Positions 1-9,035 of a DNA stretch of 64,000 nucleotides are shown piece by piece. The translations under genes and the position numbers were made by a program. Positions within the stretch are counted from its first letter, which is position 1, and each line of letters begins with the position of its first letter. The notes beneath the pieces were generated by a model. That model searched no databases. It saw only the letters and a program-made list of their open reading frames with translations, and had not been told where the DNA came from. This DNA comes from Asterias rubens (lineage: Eukaryota; Echinodermata; Asteroidea; Forcipulatida; Asteriidae): positions 13,167,195-13,231,194 of the forward strand of contig NC_047068.1 in the NCBI RefSeq assembly GCF_902459465.1, read 5' to 3'.

Positions 1-487
1 CCCGAAACCATTACCAGGAAGTTGGTGTGGTTGTTTTTACCTCACTTTTACTCCTCAATTTGTGGACCCTGTTTTGAATCCAACAATGGATCAATCAGGG
101 CCCAATTTACCGTTAGCAGGAAATTCCGTGCTAACGCCAAGCGTATTTCCAGGTTTGCAGTGTTTGTAAGCGCAGAATTCGGTGGTCAGCAGAGCCATGA
201 AATTTTTCTCAGGTGTCTTGTGGGTTTACCCATACAGCAAAGTTTCAAATCCCACCTGGGTTGTTTCTTTTCTACTACCTAGGTGGAAGGTAGACTGCCT
301 GGGTGGAAGGTAGAAAATCGGCCGGACTACTTCTTTAGACTTTAGTGGATTGTTATTAACTTCACTACTGCAGAGTGAGTTCTTAATTGGTTTCAACGTT
401 TCAACCAGCTTGCTCTAGGTCTGTGGATGTATACAACTGGCATAGTTTTAACTGTGAGTGTTTGTTTGTGCTTTTGTTTGTTAACAG
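1..487. repeat. Intron sequence with a partial dispersed repeat (family F)
   Basis: This is intron upstream of the first visible protein kinase A exon; no coding exon was found. About 280-430 is a copy of a repeat also present in inverted orientation at about 24600-24905 and 50570-50890. Shared blocks include a C-rich stretch around GGTGGAAGGTAGA, a TTATTAACTTCACT block, and a terminal hairpin-like motif (CAACGTTTCAACCAGC) at about 392. The 5' boundary of the repeat is not clear. Confidence 0.5.
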
Positions 488-608
488 GCTAAAGGTGATC
501 TGAAGCTGTGGGGAATTGACAGAGACAGCTATCGACGCATTCTGATGGGAAGCACTTTGCGCAAACGCAAGCTCTATGACTCTTTCCTGACCAAGGTGTC
601 TATCCTCG
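488..608 (+). CDS. PRKAR1A: PKA RI exon a (end of cAMP domain A, linker helix)
   Basis: The exon follows an acceptor AG at 486-487 and stops before GTGAGT at 609. It encodes 40 residues plus one base, beginning [19 protein letters not shown] and continuing through GSTLRKRK, the alpha-B/C helix that links the two cAMP domains and bends when cAMP binds. Confidence 0.93.
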
Positions 609-2756
609 GTGAGTGAACATACCATCGTAGTTGATTCCCTTTAAGTGCCAGACGTGATATTCTTCCTACTTTAGTCTGGTTTCCGGATTTGTTGCCTTTG
701 GAAAAATGTGAAAATTGTTATTGAATATACCAAAATGTATAACATGTAGGTCAGCCCGTTTATTGAATATTCCTACTTTTTTCCCAGGGACCAAATATCA
801 GGCATCCAACATGTCCAAGGCGAATGTTGTCAACATCCCAAAACATCTGATGAAGAAACACTTTTTACATTTACATTGTTGGGCGGGATATTGTTTGAAT
901 ATCACAAAAAATCAAGAATGAACTAGAATCGAAACAGCATTGCATTGAATTGATGCAAAAATTCCTGTTTGGAATGTACAGACCCATTTGGTGTTGATAT
1001 CCAATGATGCCATGTTTCAAATTTTCCTCCAAAAGTGTATCAAATAAAAGGACAATTTACTCAATTTTAACATGAGGTTAGAGAACCTTTTCTCCCACTC
1101 CCATAAGGACTCTATCTATTGGAAAATTAGTGCTTCACAGCTTAAAATGCGGGATGGGGGGAGGGAATTCATAAACTTGTTATTATTAGTATTGATGTTA
1201 CTGGTTGATTTGGTTTATCCCAACAGAGAGCCTGGACCAGTGGGAGCGTTTGACTGTTGCAGACTCGCTAGAGCCGGTGAATTTCGAGGACGGAGAGAAG
1301 ATTGTCTGCCAGGGTGATCCTGGAAATGACTTCTATATCATTGTTGAGGTACGTGAAAAATTGGATTGGAAAGTCGGCCCAAATTCAAACCCACACTCTG
1401 CTGATCAGAAACACCAGAGTGTGAATTCGGTGCTCTTAACCGCTCGGCCATTACACTTTCAATATTTCAAACTGTGTACACTGCTTGTTTTACTCTGATT
1501 TCTCTTGAAGACGAGCAGAGTATACATGTACTGTTTGAATTGACAAGACCACACAGGTTCTTTTTAGATCAACACTTCTCCTAGAAGAGTTTTATACAAT
1601 CCCAACTCGGACTAGAGCCTTGCATGTGGATTGGGTTTTCAGTCCCTACCTGATTACTCGTGTTTTTCCAGTTCAGAGTTTTCCTCCCACATCTTAAACT
1701 GAACATTTCTTCTCATTTTTTATCCATTCTGTACTTGTTGCTAGTTATTGTTCCGGATGGTAATATATAAACTTACAAATTTACAAGAGTATTTTGTTTT
1801 GTGTTATCATCTCAACAGGGCCAAGCATCAGTTCTGCAGAGGCGTACTGAACAAGATGAGTTCATTGAAGTGGCTAAGCTGGCAGCCTCTGATTATTTTG
1901 GTGAGTAATAATAAATTGAATACTAGGTTCTTATATATCGCTTTATCACATCCCTACAGGCCTGTATGCTTCGTTTTTAAAAGGGCAATGTCACCAAGGC
2001 ATTCTTTACCTGGTAAAGGGCATCCTATGAGGAAGTAGTAAATTTCTGCTGTATAATTTCAAGGGCACCAAGGCAAATGACCAGGGGGCATGGATGCGCG
2101 CATACCATGTAGTAATAAATAATAAATAATATTTATAGAGCGCCTTTTACAAAAGTTACAAAGCGCTGTACAATAACTACTAATAAACAGATATTAAATA
2201 TTTAAGCTTAGCAAATAATTAAATGAGTCTTTAACATGGCTTTGAAGGATTCAAGAGATGAAGCCTGACGGATGTGAAGAGGGAGATTGTTCCATAATGT
2301 AGGTGCGTTGACTGTGAAGGCTCGTTGGCCATACCGGGTGTAGTTGCGGGGTGCAGGAGACAAGCACAAATGGGAAGTAGAAGAGGAACGAAGATTGCGA
2401 GAACTGTGGGCAATAAGGTCTATAGCTGTAGTTGCAATAAGGTCTATGAACCTGATCCTTTCAGCATAGGGTTGGTAACATTCATTTGAATTTGTGAAAG
2501 TCAAGATGGCTGCACCATGATAAAGCTCATTAATAGAGTAGCTGATAATCTGTCATTATATTTGTTTCCTTTTTTCATATCAGGTGAGATTGCCCTTGTC
2601 CTGAACCGACCCCGCGCTGCCACCGTCATTGCCCGAGGCTCCCTCAAGTGCGTCAAGCTGGACCGAGAGCGCTTTGAGCGTGTGATGGGACCCTGCGCAG
2701 ACATCCTGAAGCGCAACATCACCCAGTACAATAGCTTTGTCCAGCTCGTAGTGTAG
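488..2756 (+). CDS. PRKAR1A: cAMP-dependent protein kinase type I regulatory subunit, C-terminal part (4 exons, 5' end outside window)
   Basis: The regulatory subunit of protein kinase A holds the catalytic subunit inactive in the cytosol and releases it when two cAMP bind. Joined exons 488-608, 1227-1348, 1819-1900 and 2584-2756 give 165 residues ending in TAG. They match the end of animal RI-alpha: the last helix of cAMP-binding domain A ([20 protein letters not shown]), then all of domain B. Domain B shows [12 protein letters not shown], whose Trp corresponds to the mammalian RI-alpha adenine-capping Trp. It also shows the phosphate-binding cassette [15 protein letters not shown], with the conserved Glu and Arg, and the terminal NSFVQLVV. 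Splice phases agree at every junction. Length and the lack of internal stops indicate a functional gene. Invertebrates usually carry one RI gene, so the 1A/1B distinction is nominal. Exons encoding the dimerisation domain, pseudosubstrate site and most of domain A lie upstream of the window. Confidence 0.95.
1227..1348 (+). CDS. PRKAR1A: PKA RI exon b (start of cAMP domain B)
   Basis: The acceptor AG is at 1225-1226 and the donor GTACGT at 1349. The codon split across the previous intron gives Glu. It encodes [18 protein letters not shown] and then the beta strands up to NDFYIIVE, including the capping Trp of domain B. Confidence 0.93.
1372..1452 (-). repeat. tRNA-derived SINE head fragment
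   Basis: Read on the minus strand, this is a degenerate tRNA-like head: an A-box-like GGCCGAGCGGTTAAGAGCAC and a B-box-like GGGTTTGAAT. A closely related, longer copy is at about 51475-51740. It lies in the intron after exon b and overlaps its first bases only by proximity. It is not a functional tRNA because the arms do not pair fully and an intron-less acceptor stem is missing. Confidence 0.6.
1500..1545 (+). repeat. Hairpin motif copy (GAAGACGAGCAGAGTATAC type)
   Basis: CTTGAAGACGAGCAGAGTAT with a downstream complementary ACTGTTTGAA is a diverged copy of a motif that ends several repeat families in this window (about 15600, 29300, 51880 and 62470). Confidence 0.5.
1600..1750 (+). repeat. 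SINE body fragment (shared with 34775-34925)
   Basis: The block with TGGATTGGGTTTTCAGTCCC, TACCTGATT, TTTTCCTCCCACAT and CTGAACATTTCTTCT recurs at 34790-34900 behind a tRNA-like head, and partly at 17460-17540. This copy has lost its head. Confidence 0.6.
1819..1900 (+). CDS. PRKAR1A: PKA RI exon c (cAMP domain B core)
   Basis: The acceptor CAG ends at 1818 and the donor GTGAGT begins at 1901. It encodes [15 protein letters not shown] and then [12 protein letters not shown], the beta strands leading into the phosphate-binding cassette. Confidence 0.93.
2105..2504 (-). mobile_element. 5'-truncated non-LTR retrotransposon end (CR1/L2-like)
   Basis: On the minus strand the 98-residue frame 2208-2504 reads as the C-terminal tail of a non-LTR reverse transcriptase protein: [13 protein letters not shown], then [20 protein letters not shown] and FKAMLKTHL. 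This is typical of CR1/L2/Jockey-like elements. A 3' tail with GCGCTTTGTAAC-type sequence and AAT repeats follows at 2105-2180. It is a dead fragment within the last intron of the kinase gene. Confidence 0.85.
2584..2756 (+). CDS. PRKAR1A: PKA RI terminal exon (phosphate-binding cassette, stop)
   Basis: The acceptor CAG is at 2581-2583. The exon completes a split Gly codon and encodes [19 protein letters not shown], then the C-terminal helices through [18 protein letters not shown] and TAG. The cassette Glu and Arg that hold the cAMP ribose and phosphate are intact. Codon use is distinctly GC-richer than the surrounding intron. Confidence 0.95.
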
Positions 2757-2849
2757 TCCAGACACAGTGACCTCTTAACCCCCTTACCCCTTCTCATCAC
2801 CTCCTCAAATCAACGAGCCTTCAAACTCTGTGTGTACGTTGTGTTCCTA

Positions 2850-2976
2850 TAGACCCTTATCATACTGCCACCATCTTGGTTATGTTTCCTGCATCCATGA
2901 ATGGAAGCTAATATGCATTGTATGGAAATGAATGGGATGAAAATCAAGATGGCTGCACGACGATGAAGGTCTATAA
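2850..2976. repeat. Short hairpin element (MITE-like)
   Basis: The left arm TAGACCCTTATCAT...GCCACCATCTTG pairs with the right arm CAAGATGGCTGCACGACGAT...GGTCTATAA. A related, longer element is at 34160-34350, and a single terminus (CAAGATGGCTGCACCATGAT) is at 2503. Confidence 0.6.
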
Positions 2977-4255
2977 TAGAGTTTAGTCTCTGTCTCAAGA
3001 GTGATTTCAACTTGGGGGGAGAAAGAAAAAAGTCGCCGTGTACAGCAGTGTAATTTGTAAAGTTCTCTGTTTTTGTTTTTGCGTTTATTTAATACAGTTT
3101 GTGTATATTAAAATGTGATTTGTTTTTGTCTGCAGGTTTCAGTGTTGTCCCACTCATCAGTGATGACCAGTCTCATTAAACCCTGTATCAAACAATCATT
3201 TTTGTTGAGCTCGCTTAGCACACACACATAAATACAGATTTGCTGAGCACAATGAGTACCGTACCAGTTGGTATGCTTTGTGATGGATTAATGATCACCA
3301 CTGCTGTTTCTTGGCTTGCCAATCAAGCGACCAAGAAGTGGTTAGCAGCTCTGTGCGCCATACCAGTGAAGCATCCAATTCTCAAGACAAAACAGTTATA
3401 TTACGTTGTGTGAGGGCAGGTGAACTTCGACACCTGTTGTAAAACAAGTGCTGCCAATGATGTACATGCAAAGTGAATGCTTGCCCTTGTTCCACATCAT
3501 TGCAAACTGCTACACAAAATGTATCAGTTATTACTCAAAAGTCATTACTTGCTACTCAATATAAGCATTCAGTGTGCACAAAAAATGTTTAGTCTAAATA
3601 TTTTGCTATGCAAGATTGTTGAAGAAAACATTTACATGCAAAGCTCTAACTTTTGATGCAGGTACAGTGTGCGAGCAACTATTGAAACTGTCAGCCTCTA
3701 GATAGCCAAAGTTCTCAGAGACGGTACATGTTTCACAGGTCACACAAACTGTGTGCCTAGGGTTAGAACGAAATGTTTACCTGCGTTTCGACAGCTTCAG
3801 ACCATTCAGTTTTTTCGTCACCTTTTCTGTTTTCTGTGTTTGAACTTGTTATTGACTGATGTACATGTATAGCCAACACACATGTCTGTGTGTTACAGGC
3901 CTTGATATTGGAAGTTAGTATATCGCATATACGCCTGGAAATGTGACTTAAGCAAAAAACAAAAACCATAAACATGTAGAGATAGAATTGAATACTCCTA
4001 ACCAAATTGTGTTCTCCATTTTTGGAGCTCCGGTTCGTGATGCTGTTTTTTCCTCTGTCTTTGAAGTATATTGTGTATCAGGATGTCACAGAGTATGAAC
4101 ACTGTTTGGGTTTTTTCAAAAGTATTATTTTCCTGGGCTATAACTCATATGTGTATGTATGTAAGTAGTACAATAGAATGGTTGCCAATATGGAAGTGTG
4201 CCTTGTGTGGCAGCTACTAGATGCAGAGTCCTTTGTGTGTACTATAGATGACCTG

Positions 4256-4435
4256 GGCCCAATTTCATAAAACCTGTAAGCACAACAACTTGCTAAGCAC
4301 AGAATAGTAATGCTTTGCAGAAACAGGTTACCAGCCCAAAACAGACTAAGTTTGCATTGTTGTGGCTGGTGCTAGACTCGCTTAGCAATTCAATTTGTCA
4401 AGCAGTAACAGCATAATGAAATTGGGCTCTGGAGG
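4256..4435. repeat. Inverted-repeat element, family E
   Basis: The ends are GGGCCCAATTTCATAAA and its complement TATGAAATTGGGCTC, with GCTAAGCAC/GCTTAGCA blocks inside each arm. The same family recurs at 6277-6503, 19248-19437 and 40107-40314, and as half copies at about 10635, 14150, 39605, 48425 and 55300. Confidence 0.7.
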
Positions 4436-4999
4436 TCAAAATCACGCCTGGGCTATGCATGGGGACTCTCTGAAATTTGACACGGATAAAAAGGCGAGTA
4501 CTGATTTCTAATACCTGGTATAAAGTCTCTTTTGCTTTTAGTGAGCAATATGAATGCACTGTGTTCCGATTCATTCTTGCACTAATGCAATGATGTTTAT
4601 TCATTAAAAAAAAACCATGGCAGCCGAGTGGCTGAGTTACTGATATTTTTTGTATCGAGTCAGAAAAAGGAAAGCTAGTAAGAAGAAAACAAAACGGTAC
4701 AAAATCAAGTAAACGTACTCTGGACATTAGCACAAAAGTTGTTGAAACTTTTTACAAACTGATGTGGTTTGAAAACTCTGCACTGAAATCACAGAACAAT
4801 GAGATTAGAATTCATGGTGTTTGGTGTTGAATTACTCCTAAATGAAAGGGAAAGATTCTTAAAGGAAGCATAGCAAATAAAGAAGACTGTAACACATAGG
4901 ATTAGACTTCGGCAAGCTTGCACACTTTCTGTTGATAATTTCTGGTGGTGAGTGCCACCTAATGGGGTACTCTTTCTTGGCAGTACTAAATACTGCTGT

Positions 5000-5153
5000 T
5001 AAGCCTGGTTCATACTTCCTGCAATTGCGAACGCAATATGAGTTCGCAGGGAACATTCGCAACAGTGTTCAACTCCTGCGAAACACTCGCTGCGAAAACA
5101 GCTATGTGGCGTTAAAATTTGCTTTGTATTATTTGGAAGTATGAAACAGGTTT
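5000..5153. repeat. Inverted-repeat element
   Basis: The termini AAGCCTGGTTCATACTTCC and GGAAGTATGAAACAGGTTT are inverted repeats about 150 bp apart. The interior has a self-complementary GCGAACGCAA...TTCGCA core. Confidence 0.65.
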
Positions 5154-6276
5154 TACTGAAGTACCACACTAGGGCTGGTGCTGTACGATGTGAACATTTT
5201 ACGGTGTGAAAAGGTAATGCAGAAGAGGCTGTACAGCTTCCAATTGGCTTCTTGAGGTGAGGGATTAGTGTATATTTAGCAAATCCATATGTTTTTAAAA
5301 ACAAGGATAATTATATTCAGAAAAGGACAGACCTACCCAGGATGGTAGCGTTGTGATTTAAATGAAGTAATTTACTTAAAAAAAGAGAAATCCTTTTTAA
5401 ATGTTCATATGTCATTCTAAGTGATCCTGTTGCTGTTCTTTCCATGTATTTTATTGTTTGGTAATCGCTGAAGATGTGGGGCCATTAATCAAACAAGTGA
5501 TCCCAGAAAGTTTTCTTTTGAGTCAGATCGTTATTTTCACAAAATGATATCATTTCTGCTTGGTGGTAAAGGACATCTGAACTTCAGAAAGATATCTGAC
5601 AAAAGGTCACCACAAATTTATAAATCATTTCAATGCAAGACGGAATTAACGGTAAAATCTGTAGGCCTATTGAACCAATTTTAGGCCATTCAATTGTTTG
5701 ACTAATAGTTTATCTGATTTAGAAGGAAATAGCGCAGAGTCACTGTTTATCAAAGCAGGCAAAAACAGGGGAGGAAAGAAATGAGAGTGAAAAAGGGTAG
5801 CGATGCAACATTATTTTAAGAATTTGGGATTAATGTTTTTTCCCCATAGGGACTGGCTACAGAGAGCAACTTGTGTAGGATGGGGGGTTTTGAGGGCCTC
5901 GCAATGTTTATTTTTTAGACCTACATCTTTGGAACAAACGTATAGAAGAACTACGTAGATGCCATTTAGTTGGTTACTAACAATGTGTTTGCTAATGATA
6001 AAGTGTTACTCTGATTGATTTTTATCAGTTGTATTTGTAGACATCAATTGAAATGATCTAATCCAATGGGATGCTATCCCTAGTTGAAGCTCATTGTCAG
6101 TGGATAAGTGTTGCACACAATAGACCTTCTGGTTAATGTCAACCAGCCGCCATCTTAGAGGTAAAACAATGACGAAACAATCAAAACGCACAGATTTGGT
6201 TTGGCCAATGAACGGCCGCTTTTTTTACCTCTAGGTGAGGGCGCCCTACTGATATGACATCATGTGCATAAGTTCA

Positions 6277-6503
6277 GGGCCCAATTTCATAGAGCTGCTT
6301 AAGCACAAAATTTTGCTTAAGCAAAAAATTCATTGCTTAGTAAATTCAGATTACCGGCCAAGACTCCACTCAATTATTATGTTAAGTAAACAACAGCTAA
6401 ATACTAGTCATAAGTAATGTATATGGCATGAAATTTTGGCCAGTAACATGTGTAAAATAAGCGAGCTATTTTCGTGCTTAAGCAGCTCTATGAAATTGGC
6501 CCC
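6277..6503. repeat. Inverted-repeat element, family E
   Basis: It begins GGGCCCAATTTCATAGAGCT and ends AGCTCTATGAAATTGGCCCC, with TTAAGCA blocks next to each end. This is the clearest full-length copy of family E. Confidence 0.75.
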
Positions 6504-8760
6504 TGCACTGCAGTGATCTTCTTCAACAAATGTGTAGTATCGGGTCTGGGTTTCTAACCAATGGCCTGTCAATGTAAACGTTTTACACGAACACTCTGGG
6601 TTGTTTTACTTCTTCAAGTTTTTGGATGCTTGAGTGATTCATGTATTTCCATCTTTAATGCTGGCTGGCTATCATTGGAAAGCGCTTTCCCTGTAGATGT
6701 TGGACTTGATGAACCCTGTTTAGTATCTATGTACAAGGGGTGGGACTTCACTCTCATTTTAAGATTGATGTATTAAAAAGGATCTTCCAGTAGTTTGTTT
6801 AACAGATTTGTTCTTTCAGATGTTTCAAAGAATTATTACTGAAATCTTTAAATTGTGCAGGTAAGCAAGGTCTTATAATTTGCCAACATTATGGTACTTG
6901 ATATGACCTGCTTGAAAATTTCCTTAGAAAGAAATGATTGCTTTGTTAATATGAAAGATGACTTGAACCTCATTTTTGTTTGTTAAAAAGGCCTCCATAT
7001 TTCAACCTTTACAGAAAAGCTTACAACTATTGCAAGGTTAGAAGTTAATTTCAAACGGTGTTTTTCTTGGAACATATGTAGGAAGTATTAAAGGAACTGC
7101 TGTTTTGGGGATCATGCATTTTTTATTAAATTTTTTGGGGGGTTTGGGTTTTTTCTTTTTTTAGCGAAAAATTAATTTTTAAAAGAGATAAGACAGTTTA
7201 CTTGTAGGGGGCGATTTTATAACAGACATTTTCTTGTTTCCTGTTTACTGAGCCAGTATTCATAGCTTATTGAGCGTCATATATTGTACATTGATTGTTG
7301 TGCACGTTAGATCAGATATTGAATATTATTCTATAAATAAGTGTTTAAGAGATTTAAACAAATCTACACAAGTATGAAAATGCATATATATGTATTTGTA
7401 GTGATAGATGTTTTAAGAAAAAAAAGAAGAAGAAATGAAACTTGTTTCCATGAAAATGTTTTTAAAAATTGGGTGAAATTTTTTCAATTTATTGCGAGAA
7501 AATGTTGTTCTTGGTTTGTTAATCAGGAAACCTGTGTGGGAAGTTATTTTATTCAAAACAAAACATTTAACTGACTTCTGAATAGAGGGTTTACCTTTGA
7601 GCATTTTTGTTTTAAAGGTCCACATGGAATTTTAAGTGTAAATCAAGGGAAATAGCAAGGTGATGTTGTTAGGGAAACATATCCCATGTGATTATATGAA
7701 GATTATTCACGGTGCATACAGATATTTGGTAGAGTGGTAATTGTCTCCAATAATTAACAATGTTTATGTTGTCACATAGAAATATATTACAACTTGAAAA
7801 TCATTGGTTTTTTTTAACATAAATTGACTGAATGTTATTACACACTTGTTCTCAATGGTTTGTAATAGTCTGTTTGGACTTTGAAAACACATTGGCATTG
7901 ACATTTCGCCAAATGTGTACCCTGTGTTTGGATAAAACACTTTATGATACGATTTTCCTAATTGTTTATTGTCAGGTCAGAAAAGCTCAGAATAAATATA
8001 AATTAAATAGTAAATTGACGTTTGAATGCATATTGTTGGTGTTTTTTTTTAATTTGTTTAAGGGGGTTGTTGTTGTTTTGTTTTGGGTTGGGGTTTTTTT
8101 TTTTTTTTGGGGGGGGGGTCCTGCCTTCAAAGTCTTCTTGGTGCCAGTTGTGGACGTGACAAGTTGAGATATATACCGACAATAATTTTTTTTTTTCTTC
8201 TTTTATTTAAAGGCAAAGTATACCAAACCATTGGGTCTTTTTACTGTTCTATTGTTTAATCGTTTTACAAAACTTACTTGTGATTAAATTTGATTTGATT
8301 TGGTTTGAATTGGTTTATTTTCAATAAAAATGTATTCGCGACCAGATTCTGAATCAAAACATGAGTACATCGTACATGTACACATTTCAAAAGGCAGTAG
8401 TGTACGTTTTGAGCAGTTATATAAATCCCTAAGTGAAATACACAATCTGAGAAACAAACTGTGCAAATGTTTCTGAGATTCAAAATGATGGGGGATACTT
8501 TAAAACTTAAATCTTTTTCCATTACCACATTACTTCAAACTGAAATGATTCTCAAAGCCTTGCTTTTAATTATATCAAAAGCTCCTGTATCCTTTCTCTA
8601 TGGTTCTATAACCAAGTAAGGTTTTATACAAGAACAAGATTTTAGGAGGGTCTACCAAACGTTAATAAGTAGCTGATGTTTTTTCTATAAAATAATATAT
8701 CAAATCAGCCAATTTTCTGATATAGCAGACGCCGCGCTCACCATTAGTTTTAGACCAAAT

Positions 8761-8778
8761 TACGCCCCCTAGTGGCAG
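8761..8778 (-). promoter_or_regulatory. CTCF-like motif upstream of synaptogyrin
   Basis: Read on the minus strand, this is TGCCACTAGGGGGCGTA, which matches the core of the animal CTCF consensus (CCACTAGGGGGCG). It lies about 155 bp before the synaptogyrin start codon, probably in the promoter. Sequence match only; occupancy is unknown. Confidence 0.4.
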
Positions 8779-8933
8779 TTCTCGTCTGGCAGTCGACTCG
8801 CGTTCAGTAGTGTGCAAAATGTGTGTGTGGCGCGTGACCATAGTTTGTGCGTACATTTAACTTGTTTCGAGGGTTGCTGTAAAGTGTACTGCTAAAAGTT
8901 GAGTGTGGATTTTGGGGGCAAACAAGAAATAAA

Positions 8934-9035
8934 ATGGAGACAGGAGCTTATGGAGCTGGTAGAGCATCTAGTGCAGGGTTCGACCACATAGCGTTCGTCA
9001 AGAAACCACAAGTCATTCTTAGAGCGGTTGCATGG
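8934..9035 (+). CDS. SYNGR: Synaptogyrin exon 1
   Basis: It begins at the ATG in AAAATGGAGA and ends before GTAAGT at 9036; 34 codons, phase 0. It encodes the cytosolic N-terminus METGAYGAGRASSAGFDH and the first residues of helix 1 (ILRAVAW). Confidence 0.92.

Larger units (their letters stand above)
2757..8933. other. 3' flank of PKA RI gene and intergenic DNA before synaptogyrin
   Basis: No coding exon was found in these 6.2 kb. The beginning should be 3' UTR of the kinase gene. AATAAA at about 7991 is one possible polyadenylation signal, but the true end cannot be fixed. Inverted-repeat elements are listed separately. The rest is AT-rich with T and G runs, for example near 8095-8118. Confidence 0.6.

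Noticed and set aside
1205..1498. Single long frame through the PKA exon b donor
   Set aside because: The part after 1348 reads through a strong GTACGT donor into a SINE fragment; the protein match stops exactly at the donor.
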